A stretch of 64,000 nucleotides of DNA from contig NC_064215.1 in NCBI RefSeq assembly GCF_023101765.2, forward strand, positions 930,001-994,000, in the 5' to 3' direction. Below, piece after piece: positions 1-11,270 of the stretch. Below the pieces are notes generated by a model. That model searched no databases and was not told where the DNA came from. It saw only the letters and a program-made list of their open reading frames with translations. Positions within the stretch are counted from its first letter, which is position 1. Each line of letters opens with the position of its first letter. Both the position numbers and the translations under genes were made by a program. Source of the stretch: Spodoptera frugiperda. Lineage: Eukaryota; Arthropoda; Insecta; Lepidoptera; Noctuidae.

Positions 1-292
1 TCGTGTTATTTCACGTTTTCGAGACCAGAATTGGCCGCCTAGATCATGTGATTTATCACCATTAGACTTTTTTCTTTGGGGTTTCTTAAAGTCGATGGTT
101 TATGCGAATAAGCCGACGACGACTCAAGCCGTTTTTCCGCGGCCCAAGTGAAACTGCCAGTAAATTGGACGCTGTATTAATGAAATAACGCAGCATTTAT
201 GCAAAACGGTCATTGAAAATTTCATTGAAAGATCGCGTATGTTTCAGCAAACCAGAGGCAGCAATCTGCCCGATGTATTGTTACATAGATAA
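1..292 (+). pseudogene. Tc1/mariner-type transposase, decayed C-terminal part
   Basis: Translating from about position 31 gives the block PPRSCDLSPLDFFLWGFLK, which matches the well-known P-P-x-S-x-D-L-x-P-L-D-F-F-L-W-G segment near the last catalytic acid of insect Tc1/mariner DDE transposases. After an in-frame stop near 150 and a frame change, a second block (about 172-289) reads as a typical C-terminal tail, with NFIERSRMFQQTRGSNLPDV and a TAA at 290-292. The 5' part lies outside the window. The stop and the frame change mean it is a dead copy. The family assignment rests on motif recognition only. Confidence 0.72.
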
Positions 293-975
293 CCTCATAC
301 TCTCTACTTTAAGATATTATAAAGCTTTCACGATTTTTTTAAAAATATCTGCGTTTTAATTTAAAATTTAAATCTTGCTTTATCTTGTTGGGTCACCCTT
401 TACTTCATATTATACAATCTGCGAATTTTCGTCTCAATCTGTCTAGCCGTTCGGACATGATTGATTAACAAACATAATACTTAAGTAATGTATTTAACAA
501 TATTCTTTCAAATATTCTCAATTTTTTTGTACGTGGGTAACAATTAAGAAAATCCTAGTTTTGTTTATAATACTAATGTGTAATTAAGGTATACAAACCA
601 ACCTAATATTTGTTTTAAAGAAGTCTATCTTTACTTTACGGTAATAAGTTCCAAATTAATATGAAAGAACAAATTTTTTTTTATTCGATATAAACTAATG
701 CTTGACTACAATTCCACCTGATGGTAAGTAGTGTTCCTCGTCAAAACATTACGTGAGTAAAGGTGCTCCCACACTTACAGAGAAATTAAAGTATTTAATA
801 TTAATAGTTCAACCATTTATCGTTAAGAGTATTTTATAAAAGTACAAAATAACGTGTGTGCCTACAATGTACTTAAAAACGAGGCTGTAACAGGGTTTTA
901 AGCTTAAAATTTTACAAACAAAATGCCTCCACTAAAATAATCCGATTACATTCGGCGCACTACTTGTTCAGTGGT
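293..975. other. AT-rich non-coding stretch
   Basis: No gene recognised. A short segment at about 708-770 contains pieces resembling the foldback element (CTCGTCAA...ACGTGAGTAA), but it is too short to call. Confidence 0.5.
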
Positions 976-1211
976 TCTTTTTTTGTGGGGGAAAATCATC
1001 CCAAGCCTTCTCCTGACTTGCGAGAGGGAGTGTCAGACTCTTACTGACTAAAAACCACCCCGTTCTTGCTCCAGCCTTTCGAGCCGGAGTCCCGGTAAAT
1101 CCACTAGGTAGTCCGCAGCTCCAGATCAGGCATCAGCCCTACTGGGCCCCATCTGTGGTGGTCTGATAGCTCTTTAAGGCGCGCGCGGAAAGCGACGCGC
1201 CGCACGCACGG
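976..1211 (-). repeat. R1-clade-like LINE 3' tail copy (family R)
   Basis: This copy starts with a T-run and GGGGGAAAATCATCC, then carries CAGACTCTTACTGACTAAAA, CCACCCCGTTC and a GC-rich end (GCGCGCGCGGAAAGCGACGC). It is the same sequence, in the same orientation, as the 3' end of the larger element at 27782-28317. The T-run is the poly(A) tail of a minus-strand insertion. No coding part remains. Confidence 0.75.
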
Positions 1212-1261
1212 GGATTGGCCCATTTATAGGCTGTTGATGTGATGATGTATGATAAAGATAG

Positions 1262-1496
1262 ATAGTTTTATTGTAACTTTCGTGAGACATACTAAATTAA
1301 TTATTATGTTATCGGCTTACTCATGTATTTGTTTGACGAGGAACTCGACTAGTTTCAAGCCATGCAAGAGGCTCATATTCATGATGCAGCCTTCCGCGAC
1401 ACACGACGCGGCGATTGTGGCGCTGCTACTGACGACTCGAGTTTCTCGTCAAACAAATACGTGAGTAAGCCGATAACATAATAATTAATAAAGATA
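1262..1496. mobile_element. Foldback (palindromic) MITE, family F
   Basis: The left half reads ATTATTATGTTATCGGCTTA, then TTTGACGAGGAACTCGACTA. The right half is its reverse complement, ending GTGAGTAAGCCGATAACATA. The outer edge carries TAACTTTCGTGAGACATAC. The two arms enclose a short GC-rich core with CGCGACACACGACGCGGCGA. At least eight copies occur in the window. The short open frame running through it is a by-product of the palindrome. Confidence 0.8.
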
Positions 1497-2790
1497 GATA
1501 GATTATATTTTACGGAATATGGTGGCCAACGAGCAGATAACGCAAGCGATTATCTAAAGGTAGTGAATGCTAGAATAATAATATGTAAACTTCACAGCAG
1601 TGTGTCACGATATCACGGATTAATGTCGATGTAATTACAAGGGAACAATATTGAATTGTGAACAAATCCCCGATGGCCGGTGATCGGTGATCGATCGCTC
1701 GCTCAAGCCCTACTTAATGAACACTACCTCCCCCTCGATCAACAAATTAATACAGAACACACACCTTGTTCATGATTTCAATTAAAAAAAAATCGACAAC
1801 AATGTAAAGAAAAGAGTTATTGAAAATGGGGTTATAGAAACTTCAGCGTTCATATGACACACACTAATTATTCCCACGCTGGAGGTTCATCCTAATACGG
1901 ATTGTAGCATAAAGTTTGGTACTGTTTTAAACTCTAGTACTGTGTGCGGCGTATGTCATCTTCTGTCATCACCTGAATGTTGACTGAACCTGTCTCGTTT
2001 CTTCATATTTACAACGAAACCTTAATATGTAGTTAAATAAAATTCTTTATTAATTCTGGGATACAAATATCTGGGATATAAAAGAAAGCTCTATTACGTC
2101 TAGCTCGGCTAGTAAAATATATTTTCCTCGGACAGCCATTACTACACACGGGTACAAATACAAACTCCATGTCAATTCCAAGAATTAAAAAAATCCTGAA
2201 TGTAATCCCAAGATTAAATTCGTATACTAATTCATTTCATATAGAAAGGAATCAAAAGGAAAGCTCGTTCACTTCAGTCATTAGCTCTAAAACGCCATTA
2301 GTCGGCAAGTCAAACAAACCAGAATTTCAATTTACTTAATTGAATTAAAACTTGAGTTTATGCACATTTTTTGCGTTCCTCCCATAAATGTTTAATTTGA
2401 GGACCTTTTTTACCATTACCGCCATATTTCTGGGTATCAGAAGCGAAGCGAAGGCACATTACGAGTAGGTATCATCAAGATATTTTAATAGCGTCTGCAA
2501 AATGTATATCTTAATTACGTCGATTAAAAATGCATTCCTTTCTACTTGAACGTTATTTAAATTCGAGATTTTTAACATGGTTTTACTAAATCAACATGTA
2601 TGAACTGTCATCAAATCTAAGAATCAGAATTACTCACACTTCTAATATTAATTAGATGTGCATGCAATATTATGGTACCATCGACGTGGTTTGATGATGC
2701 AATTGAAAGGTGATGGGATCTTGGACTAGTAAACATATCAAGTTTGGGTTCATTAGCTGTGTCTATTTTTGCTGATGACGAGAACATAAT
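1497..2790. other. AT-rich non-coding stretch
   Basis: I see no coding potential, tRNA or recognisable repeat here. It may be intergenic or part of a 5' intron of the lectin-like gene. Confidence 0.5.
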
Positions 2791-3021
2791 TAGAGCTCTT
2801 ACATACGAATGGCATGTTGATAACGGCAGAGGTAACTGCAGCCGTCAACGTGAGTCGGCGGCTACCGTTGACGCATCGATGGCAGCTGTCGACCCACAGC
2901 GACACTTGCAGTTGTAGCGTCGACAGCTTGCAGCTGTAGCATCGTTGCAGTTGAGATGTCGACGGCAGCCGTCGCACCGACCTCTGCCGTTGGCAACGTG
3001 CTGCTCGTGTGTAAGAGCTCT
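2791..3021. mobile_element. MITE-like GC-rich palindrome with terminal inverted repeats
   Basis: The ends are inverted: TAGAGCTCTTACATACGA (2791-2808) against TCGTGTGTAAGAGCTCTA (3004-3021), with one mismatch. A second inner pair is AACGGCAGAGGT against ACCTCTGCCGTT. The interior is rich in GTCGAC, GCAGC and CAGCTG units, far more GC-rich than its flanks. It holds no credible gene. A non-autonomous DNA transposon is the simplest reading, but the superfamily is unclear. Confidence 0.6.
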
Positions 3022-3145
3022 AACTTATTATGTTTAGGTGTACACTCGGTTGCATAACCAATCGGTTTCGAGTATATTTGTTCTGATGCCCTGAAGATAT
3101 ATGGCTCTAACGAGAACCTATCATAATGAACTCCATATTATTATA

Positions 3146-3198
3146 AAATGTCGTCCAAATGTAACTACAAATGTCATCCCTATGCGACCCTTAGTAAT
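3146..3198 (+). repeat. 53-bp direct repeat, copy 1
   Basis: Identical base for base to 3884-3936, at an offset of 738 bp. It contains GTCGTCCAAATGTAACTACA and ATCCCTATGCGACCCTTAGT. The flanks hold further short shared words (AACTGTGTCA, TGGGAGAAG), so the duplication may have been longer and has decayed. Confidence 0.85.
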
Positions 3199-3883
3199 GT
3201 GTGTTTATATACGTCATAAAAAAATCGAGAAGAACTGTGTCAAAAATAAGAAAGTTACAAATCTTATAAAACGCTTATGGGAGAAGGTACTTTTTTAAAT
3301 CACTCGATTTATATTACGCCAACTATTATTAGCGGAGTGTGCGCGGGGATCGCTTTGGTCAAAGTCCGTGCAACACTGCACTAACTCATAGTTAGCGTAG
3401 ATTAGTGCGTAAAAATCGTGTGTATACTTGTTCGTTTGTAAAATGAACTACTTAGCGACTTTTACATAGTAAATACTTATGCACGTGCTAACGTATTAAT
3501 TAGTTTATTAATGATACGTTGACTATTCTTTTTGTAAGTAAGTACATGTTCTTTATAAAAATATTGAAATATGCATCAAATGATTGATCATGCATGATAC
3601 GACCTCCCGTACTACACTACGCTAACATAAGTTAGACGTGTATAAGATGTAACATTTTTTTTATGAATTACGTTTATATACGGCTAACTTGCGCTAAATC
3701 AAAAAATAGAAATAATTAAGGAAATATAAATATGAGATATTACAATGAATAAATTAAATATTAAGCATACCAAATTTCAAAAAAGTATCTTAATTAATGT
3801 AAAAGTTATCACGTTTTTCCCTTTAAACGCCTCTACTATAAAGTACGCTTTTTGAGTTAGCATAGTATAAATTGCTGGAGTCG

Positions 3884-3936
3884 AAATGTCGTCCAAATGT
3901 AACTACAAATGTCATCCCTATGCGACCCTTAGTAAT
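3884..3936 (+). repeat. 53-bp direct repeat, copy 2
   Basis: A perfect match to 3146-3198. The 685 bp between the copies is AT-rich and shows no gene, so these are either short terminal repeats of a small element or a decayed tandem duplication. Confidence 0.85.
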
Positions 3937-4571
3937 TGGTCCGCCAATCGGAAACTGTGTCATTAGACCTCCACACCCTGCCCTCCCCCAATGGGAGAAG
4001 ATTAATAACTTTAGTTAATTCCCGTAGAGTTTTCATTGCTTCCCTTTCGTTTATAATATTTTTCGATATTAAAACTTTAATTTGAATTGTACATAATATA
4101 GCGTTTGCTTTATTTATTAGATGAATATACAAAATATACATAATTCAAATAATATTAAGATCTATATTTGTATGTGCATACGTTGTAAAAATCAATTGCT
4201 GTTCGTTAGTGTAGCTAAAACTACTAATTTAGGTTTTGTTTTATTTGTCCAGGGAAGGTAAAGCTTAAGAATAAAATGATTGAAGTGACGAGCCATATTT
4301 CCCAGATTTGTTTTTTAAGAGATCTGAGAAGGAGAGGGTGTTCAAGTATAATCCACAGGTGACCATCAAGCACCTAAGGATTATATACGACTACAATATC
4401 TCATACATCCCTACTACACAGCCTGTCTGACGAGAAACCAACATTAATTCCTTGGTAATAAATCAGGAATCCTCACCGACTTATCTATTACTTACAATTT
4501 AATATTGTACTCAATGAAATGGTCCATTTTTACGGTCCCGCACCCAGATGGTAAAAACGTGAACCCTTATT

Positions 4572-4610
4572 ACTCCGCTGTCCGTCCGTCCGTCCGTCTG
4601 TCTGTCTATC
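4572..4610. repeat. CCGT/CTGT microsatellite
   Basis: Consecutive CCGT units grade into CTGT and CTAT units. Confidence 0.8.
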
Positions 4611-4825
4611 TGTCACCAGACCAGTCGACAGAATATGTAGGTATTTCTGTTGCCGTTATAAAAGTAAACCGTCTATCGTATTCGGGTATATCTGTAATAG
4701 TAGTTAGTGCAATAAATAAATACTAAAAGTAAAACAAAATAAATAATTAATGTCGGGCTTCCATATAATAAAGTTATTGCTACTACCGTTTATTGCTCGA
4801 TTGAATAAATTAAGGATTAAAAGTC

Positions 4826-5035
4826 AAAAGTCAAAATCATTTATTTCAAATAGACCAGGAAGGCACTTTTGAACGTCAAAGCAAATATAATAATATTAAT
4901 AACGTCTGCCTGTCGGTCAGTCCTCTAGTGAAGCTGTTTGCTCGTTCCAAAGTGTAGATTCCTATAGAGAAGAACAAGCAAGGAACTCCATAGGATTCCT
5001 TATATATTATATATTATTCATAGGACTCTTTTTCA
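4826..5035. repeat. Dispersed repeat, family C
   Basis: It begins AAAGTCAAAAGTCAAAATCA, then TTTATTTCAAATAG, GGCACTTTTGAACGTCAA, a CTGTCGGTCAG block and GCTCGTTCCAAAGTGTAGAT. Similar copies are at 7835-7995 and, truncated, at 27602-27670 and 48029-48150. It has no coding capacity here. It may be the tail of a non-LTR element, but that is a guess. Confidence 0.6.
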
Positions 5036-5790
5036 ATCAGATTCACAATACAATTTTTTGGAATGTTATGGAACCATTAGTACTCGAGTCTGACTCGCAC
5101 TTGGTCGTATTTGCTATTACTTATTATATACCTAGTATAATATTCCCCGGATGGGCTTACTTACCTGTTTTGTATTCGATACCGAAAAGGTAAAATGTGA
5201 AACTAAGTAGGGATGCAAATATTTCCTTGTTGGCTTCATATTTTTCCTCGTGCTTCTGCGAATTTGTTTTCTGGATACAAATATGGCTTTTGGAGGCAAT
5301 GTTGATTTTTTTTAACATAATCAACAAGATTATATGTTGAAATTAATTAATACTTAAGCACATAGTACATTTTTCCTACGATTATCTTTAATAAAAATTC
5401 TTACAGTCGCATTCTAGAGCCATTAATGGTATTATGAAGCACCTAGTCTTAGGCAGTACAGTATTGTGAGCAAAGAGTCTCACAAAGGTAGAGGTGGACA
5501 CCTCTTTTGGGATGCTTTGTCTAATTGCGATAGCGGCGCCACGTGTCTGCACAGCCGTCAAATGAAGCCCTTTGTGCCTCAAACAAAAGGCCAGGATTAT
5601 AATGCCGTGTCAAAGAATGCTTACAACGGCTTTAGAAACGTTCACTGTGTACCTACTAAGTATGTTTCGGGTAAGTATAAAATGTTCTATATATACGAAT
5701 CGGGAGTGAAGTTTTTCGGCTAAACTTCAGTTCGCATTCTGGTCTACCACCGTACGTATCTACGTAAATTAGAAGGGCAATGAATGCTCT
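5036..5790. other. Unassigned stretch with a weak open frame
   Basis: A + strand frame is open from 5466 to 5723 but starts with GTG, not ATG. I recognise no domain. The local GC is a little higher than in the flanks, so a lost exon or transposon remnant is possible, but nothing supports a gene call. Confidence 0.35.
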
Positions 5791-5895
5791 ACTAGTTTCG
5801 ACTCAGATGCTGTTCATCATGAGCAGCGTGCGCTGACACGGCGACTTCGCATAGCCGACTGAGTAGGCCGTGATTTTTAGTTAATATACAGCATG
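5790..5895. repeat. Foldback-related repeat, family H
   Basis: It carries GCTCTACTAGTTTCGACTCA, ATCATGAGCAGCGTGCGC and GTGATTTTTAGTTAAT. The reverse complement of 29875-29955 has the same words in the same order. It shares the ATGAGCAGC and TTTCGA words with family F and may be a diverged relative. Confidence 0.55.
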
Positions 5896-6279
5896 CATGA
5901 AAGTCAAATTATTTAAGAAAAATTTAAAGGAAATCATAACAGACATAAGATATGATTCTTAAAATAAAATATGGCATAAAGCTGGAATATCTTGGGTTTT
6001 ATTGCATAGCTCTCACCTTCTCAGAACTGAGCTTATAATAAAAATATCCATTAAACACCAAAGAATGAGTCCTCTTTACGAGTTTCAACTCTATAATAAA
6101 GTATATTAACTTCATTTTCTTTTGTCACGTTAATTTCTTAAGCTATAGAATAAAGTAAGTAAGACTGAAAGGTATTTGTCATACTTAGCAGCCTGTAAGC
6201 TGGCTAGATGCTTCTTATGTTCTTGTTAAATGTACATTTTCATTAAAGTTTCACAATGTCTTTGCGTACTTTTTAACCG

Positions 6280-6345
6280 ACTTCAAAAAAAGGAGGAGGT
6301 TCTCAATTCGACCGTATTTTTTTTTTTTTATGTATGTTAATCGAT
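6280..6345. repeat. ACCGACTTCAAAAAA repeat with T-run
   Basis: The ACCGACTTCAAAAAAAGGAG sequence also forms the outer edge of the inverted repeat at 7199-7728 and appears reversed at about 36945-36975. It is probably the end of a dispersed transposable element family. Confidence 0.55.
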
Positions 6346-6973
6346 ATCTCCGGCAGTTATAGACCGATTTGAGAAATTCTTTTTGTATTTGAAAGAGTAC
6401 GATGTCAGTGTGGTCCCATGTAATTTTTTTTAAAGTCTGACCATAAATGTGGAAGATAATCCAGGGAACTCCTCAAAAATGAACAGAATGTGCTCTGCGT
6501 TTGAGTTTAAGTGATGTATATTAGCTAATCTTTCTCAGTAACCATAAAATTCAGGACAGATAGTAGCATATCTGGTATAGAATGAGGGGTAGCTTGATGT
6601 GCTGTCTGATTTACATGTGTATGTAGGTACCTAATCTGTTTGTGTTTGACAAATGCATATCTCTGGCAGTTATAGTCCGTTTTGAGAAATTATTTTTGTG
6701 TTTGAAAGAGTACGATGGCAGTGTGGTTCTATATAATTGCTTTTAAAGTCTGAGCATAAATGTGGAAGATAATCCAGGGAACTCCTTAAAAATAAGCAGA
6801 ATGAGCTCTGCGTTTACCTTGAAGTGATGCATACTAGCTTATCTTTCTCAGTAGCCATAAAAATTAGGACAGATGGTAGCATATCTGGTATAGAATGATG
6901 GGTAGCTTGATGTGCTGTCTGAGTTACATGACTGTATACCTATGTGGGTATCTAATCTGTTTGTGTGTTTGAC
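6345..6973. repeat. Tandem duplication of a ~310-bp unit
   Basis: Unit 1 (6345-6650) and unit 2 (6657-6973) align along their whole length at an offset of about 312 bp. Shared words include GTTTGAAAGAGTACGATG, AAATGTGGAAGATAATCCAG and TAGCATATCTGGTATAGAAT. Scattered substitutions show the duplication is not recent. No open frame is preserved in either unit. Confidence 0.8.
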
Positions 6974-7198
6974 AACTGACTATGTAGGTATGTAGCTTAT
7001 GAACAGGTTACTGTTAGCTGTCGGCTCAGCAGATCATAAGTAAGGGTATCAGGTTAATATACATTTGAAAATAATGTAATTATGCGTCAATATGGATAGA
7101 TATTAATATTATTCATTTAAATGGCGCTGTCTCATATGAGCAGCGCGTTTAATAGGTCGACCCATACTCAAATAAGTTATTCACTAAAAATCAAGAAA

Positions 7199-7728
7199 TA
7201 AAAAACAATTTTAACAAAAAAAAAACCGACTTCAAAAAATAAATATTCCAAAACACATTAATATGCACTAAAAAGTAAAAGAAATAATTGCGTATTTTTC
7301 AACAACTTAATAGATCAACTAACTTTACTAACTCATCACACACATTATAATGTAAGTAGGTACAATTATTGTTATTTTTGGAGTCGGTGTCAGCCCAGGA
7401 AACGCCAACAACTAGCACGGCACGGGCACGGCACGGGCGGAGTGGTGGTTAACTACCTACTTATAATTGGTGTAAAACTGTAATGTTTTGTTGTGATAAT
7501 AGGTAAATAACAAACCTATCTTAGTTGGCTGACACCGACTCCAGAAATAACAATAATTGTACCTACTTACATTATAATGTGTGTGATGAGTTAGTAAAGT
7601 TAGTTGATCTATTAAGTTGTTTAAAAATACGCAATTATTTCTTTTACTTTTTAGTGCATATTAATTTGTTTTGGAATATTTATTTTTTGAAGTCGGTTTT
7701 TTTTTTGTTAAAATTGTTTTTTTTTTAT
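7199..7728. mobile_element. Large inverted-repeat (foldback) element
   Basis: The left arm (about 7199-7395) and right arm (about 7527-7728) are near-perfect reverse complements over roughly 200 bp. The outer ends carry ACCGACTTCAAAAAAT and its complement, and the inner ends are GGAGTCGGTGTCAG and CTGACACCGACTCC. The 130-bp centre has a GC-rich ACGGCACGGGCACGGCACGG run. The open frame over the right arm uses the arm sequence and is not a gene. The element looks like a non-autonomous hairpin transposon. Confidence 0.75.
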
Positions 7729-7834
7729 ACTGGGAATAATCCGGTCGTCTGTCTCAGATATGATTGCCTAATAATACAGGGTCTGAAGTTCAAAATCTGC
7801 TGTTCGTCCATTTTATAATGTAGTATATGCTTCT

Positions 7835-7995
7835 CTTTCTAAGTCAAAGTCAAAGCATTTATTTCAATTAGTCGTAAATTAGGCACTTTTGAAACGTCCA
7901 AATTTAATTGTTCGTTAGACTGTCTGTCAGCGAAGCTAGGTGCTCGTTCCAAAGTGTTGCTTCAAATGCAGAAGAATGAGCAAGAAACTCCATCG
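7835..7995. repeat. Dispersed repeat, family C copy
   Basis: It has AAGTCAAAGTCAAAGCATTT, GGCACTTTTGAAACGTCCAA and GGTGCTCGTTCCAAAGTGTT in the same order as the copy at 4826-5035. Confidence 0.6.
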
Positions 7996-7999
7996 TTAC

Positions 8000-8620
8000 T
8001 CTTATCAATGTGTTTACTTATTGTTTTCGAATAGATAAACAACTCTTACATATCATAAACCTATATATCCACGGCAACTGGTTTTGCCATAGATAGATAA
8101 AGTTCAAAACCAACAACAACAGCATTTAAAACGACTTAACAACACTAGAAGTTAGGTCCAATCATTAACATGCCTATACAATGTTTGAGCGGAACCTTGG
8201 AAAGAACACTGATGACTATACACCAAACTAATGGAAAACCTTCCCAAATTGTACCACGAGACCCACTATTAAGCCTATAACATAGCCCACATACTACCAA
8301 CCTTTTCCTTGATGACAGCAGAGAGGAGGGAAAGAGGGAAATAGTAGCTATTTATTGTTGAAAAAAGGCTACAACCTACATAATGTATGAATAATGTATG
8401 GCTTGGTGTTAACAGTTGCGCTGACCACGCAATCTTTACCACAGAAATCAATATGCAATGGAAGCTACTAGGCTATTTGTGCTTCGTTTAGTATCAACTT
8501 GCTGCTCTACTGTTCTACTGGACACCTACAGAAAGGGAGAATAAAACTTCGCATTTTTTCAAATGGGTTAAATAAAGCTACGTATGTTTATAAGGTGGTT
8601 GTAGAGTGTAGTTTTCTGTT
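8000..8620. other. Non-coding stretch
   Basis: No gene or clear repeat recognised. Confidence 0.45.
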
Positions 8621-8621
8621 A

Positions 8622-8755
8622 TAACTTTCGTGAGACATACTAAATTAATTATTATGTTTTTCGGCTTACTCGCGTAACTCTACTCATGAATATGAGCCTC
8701 TCACATGGCTTGAAAACAGTTCGATGAGTAAGTTGAAAAACATAACAATTAGTTT
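8622..8755. mobile_element. Foldback MITE, family F (rearranged copy)
   Basis: The left edge is intact (TAACTTTCGTGAGACATACT, TTATTATGTTTTTCGGCTTA). The central core and much of the right arm are deleted, leaving GCCTCTCACATGGCTTGAAA and a short reversed end. Confidence 0.7.
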
Positions 8756-8842
8756 AGATTTATGTTCTTATAAAAGAACCAAGAAGAATCTTTGATAAGT
8801 CAGATCCAGAGCACAGATTACCTAGACAGCTATTCATTCATA

Positions 8843-8942
8843 AAAAAAAATATGAGATAAACCGCCCATGGACATCCGAAACATAAGAGGCGTTTCAAGT
8901 GTGTTTCCAGCCTTTTGGTCAGGAATTTAAGGATTGGGGAGT
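8843..8942 (-). repeat. Retrotransposon 3' tail, family D
   Basis: The segment reads GCCCATGGACATCCGAAACA, AGGCGTTTCAAGTG, CAGCCTTTTGGTCAGGAATT. This is the reverse of the family D tail, seen best at 35128-35450. The minus-strand open frame covering it ends in this repeat and is not a gene. Confidence 0.65.
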
Positions 8943-10549
8943 GATTTCCACTACTTTCACTACTTCCAATCAATTTACATTCCATTTTGTGTGCAATAAA
9001 ACTCGGATAAGAATCAAACATCACAGAGTTAATCCTCTTAAACTGTGCAAAAAAGTAACAATACTCCATTACGAGCTGACAGACAAAACAAACGTGCCGT
9101 CTAATTATTTCTTCCATATCACACAAGATAATTCTTAACAATTTAATAAATTCTGAAACAAATCTCAAAGCTACTCAAACATGATTAAGCCAACAAAATA
9201 TTCTTCTCAGAAATGAACTGAGAAATCTCTTTCATAGACAATTTAAGAACATAAATAAACATCGCTCACCTGACAACATCAAAGAATTAAGAAAAATATT
9301 TTTTCTTCTATCCCTCTCTGTTAAACATACTTTTCCTTTTTCTTGTTTAAATATTTATGTTTCGGTTGAACGATGTTTCGAGATCAAACAAAATTTTAAT
9401 AATTCGCCGGCTATGGCTTATGAAATGCCTCTGGTGTGGCAGTTAAATAAAATGTGATTGTATCAGCATTCTAGGTTCGATTAGCTTATTGATATTGTTG
9501 ATGGTGTAAGTGCTATTAGTACTTTACATTGTAATTCTAGTATTCTTACACATATACTATTATCTAACTAAAAGTATCCATTAATTTCGTTAGTACAACA
9601 CTTGACAATCAATAAATGTACCAAACATTAACATGACCGGCTTTAAAATAATAAAATTATAAAAAAATGTCAACATGAATGAATGTGGCTTCAGCTGGCA
9701 TTCATTAATTGCGCCAATGGTTTGAATAACTACATTATTATGGAATAATAATGTAGCAAATATGCGTCAAAATAATAAATCAAACGCGTAAATCGTAATA
9801 CATATTACTGTTCGTTCGGCGGTTTGATTGGTCGGCGTGAATGAACCAACTAATCAGAGTGCCGAAAATGCTCTTGTTTCGTTTTTATTCAACGTAAAGC
9901 AAACTTGTACTAAGGGTATTGTATTACAGATACTGCTGAGTAAATATCTAATTGCTTATCCTTTCTTTAAAATAATTATATAAAGACAAAGATAAAGATA
10001 AAGACATACATAACATATCACAAATTGTGAACAGAAATTACACTCACTCGAATATTTTCACGTCATTATGAAAGATTTACAGAGAAAATTGAAGATGTTT
10101 TTCATTTCAATATCATTCTCTCTATTTAACTTGGTTTCGCTTTAATTAGATTTCATGAAATTATGTCGCGGAATAATTTCTGACCGTAATTAATTTCGTT
10201 CTTTCATTAACTACGTTTATTTGAACGTATAATATAATATTTTTCTGTTGCTTTAATCTTAGGATTAAAATTAAATTAATTCAGAATTAAATACTTAGTC
10301 GAAATATGTTTATTTCGTTTCCATTTTGGTTCATATTCAATTTTATGTTTGAGAACAAATATTACGCATGGTAATTTAATAGAGAATCTCGATTTAATAA
10401 ATGAACAAACTAAAGTTACAATATTTACACTGACATTATTATAAAGAACAAAGTAAATTCGTCTGTCTGCATTAGAATAATAGGCTAAATGGAATTTATT
10501 GCGATTAGCATTCCTAGATAGAAATAAGGTTTAAGTGACGTTTGGAGTA
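8943..10549. other. AT-rich non-coding stretch
   Basis: I see no exon, RNA gene or clear repeat in these 1.6 kb. Confidence 0.45.
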
Positions 10550-10708
10550 TCCGGAGCTGCGGAGTACCTAGTGGGTTACCGGGGCTCCAGCTCGAAAAGC
10601 AGGTGTAGGAACGGGGTGGCTTTTAGTCAGTAAGAGTCTAACTCTCCCTCTCGCCTCGCCCAAGGCGAGAAAAGTCATTTCAAATTTTAATAATTTTCCC
10701 CCCTATAA
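10550..10708 (+). repeat. Family R tail copy
   Basis: In + orientation it reads GGGTTACCGGGGCTCCAGCT, GAACGGGGTGGCTTTTAGTC, TCGCCTCGCCCAAGGCGAGA and ends TTTTCCCCCCTATAAAAA. Confidence 0.75.
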
Positions 10709-11227
10709 AAACTAAAATTGACGTTTGGAGCACTGAAAGCGTAAAACAGTCGAGATAAAATACATGTTTAATGCGTCAATTAATTTGTGGAGCTGTCAAA
10801 GTGAAAACATTTATTTCAATTTTTATACGAAAACGCTATAAATACTTATTCCAGTGATTGTGGCAAGTAACTCGCCCAATGTAAACGAGGCTCCACGGTC
10901 AAGGTCTGTGGTTGGCTGTGTATCGGTGCGTAGTTTACAGGCAGAGCCGGGCGCTAGTTATTGTACCTGTTGGTGTAATTATGTAGCACACGACATGGAT
11001 TTCATTGGGCCATTCATTTCGTCTTTGTTTTGTCTACAAATTAGTGTTCAGAGGCGCATTTTAGAAAGGTTTAGCTGCTGAAGATATGCCACAGAATTGA
11101 TTATACATATACCTATTTGAGTTGTGTTTGATTGATTATTTTCTCTTTGTTTTTTGCATTTGATGTCAAACTGGAGTTTTTATCGCATTAACCTATATTT
11201 TCTAATCAATTTAAAAAGTCCCTTACT
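10709..11227. other. Non-coding stretch
   Basis: A 75-codon frame (10854-11081) has no recognisable domain and no splice or promoter support. Nothing else is seen. Confidence 0.4.
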
Positions 11228-11270
11228 CCCGAAAGGCCGGCAACGCATTTGTAACTCCTCAGGTGTCAAC
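11228..11270 (+). repeat. Family D tail fragment
   Basis: It reads CCGAAAGGCCGGCAACGCAT followed by TTGTAACTCCTCAGGTGT, the core of family D only. Confidence 0.6.

Noticed and set aside
5466..5723. 85-codon frame with slightly raised GC
   Set aside because: It starts with GTG and shows no recognisable domain or clear splice context. It is kept only as a note in the stretch entry.
7525..7818. 97-codon open frame
   Set aside because: It lies on the right arm of the inverted repeat and is made of its sequence.
8830..9168. 112-codon minus-strand frame
   Set aside because: Its C-terminal third is a family D repeat and the rest has no recognisable domain.
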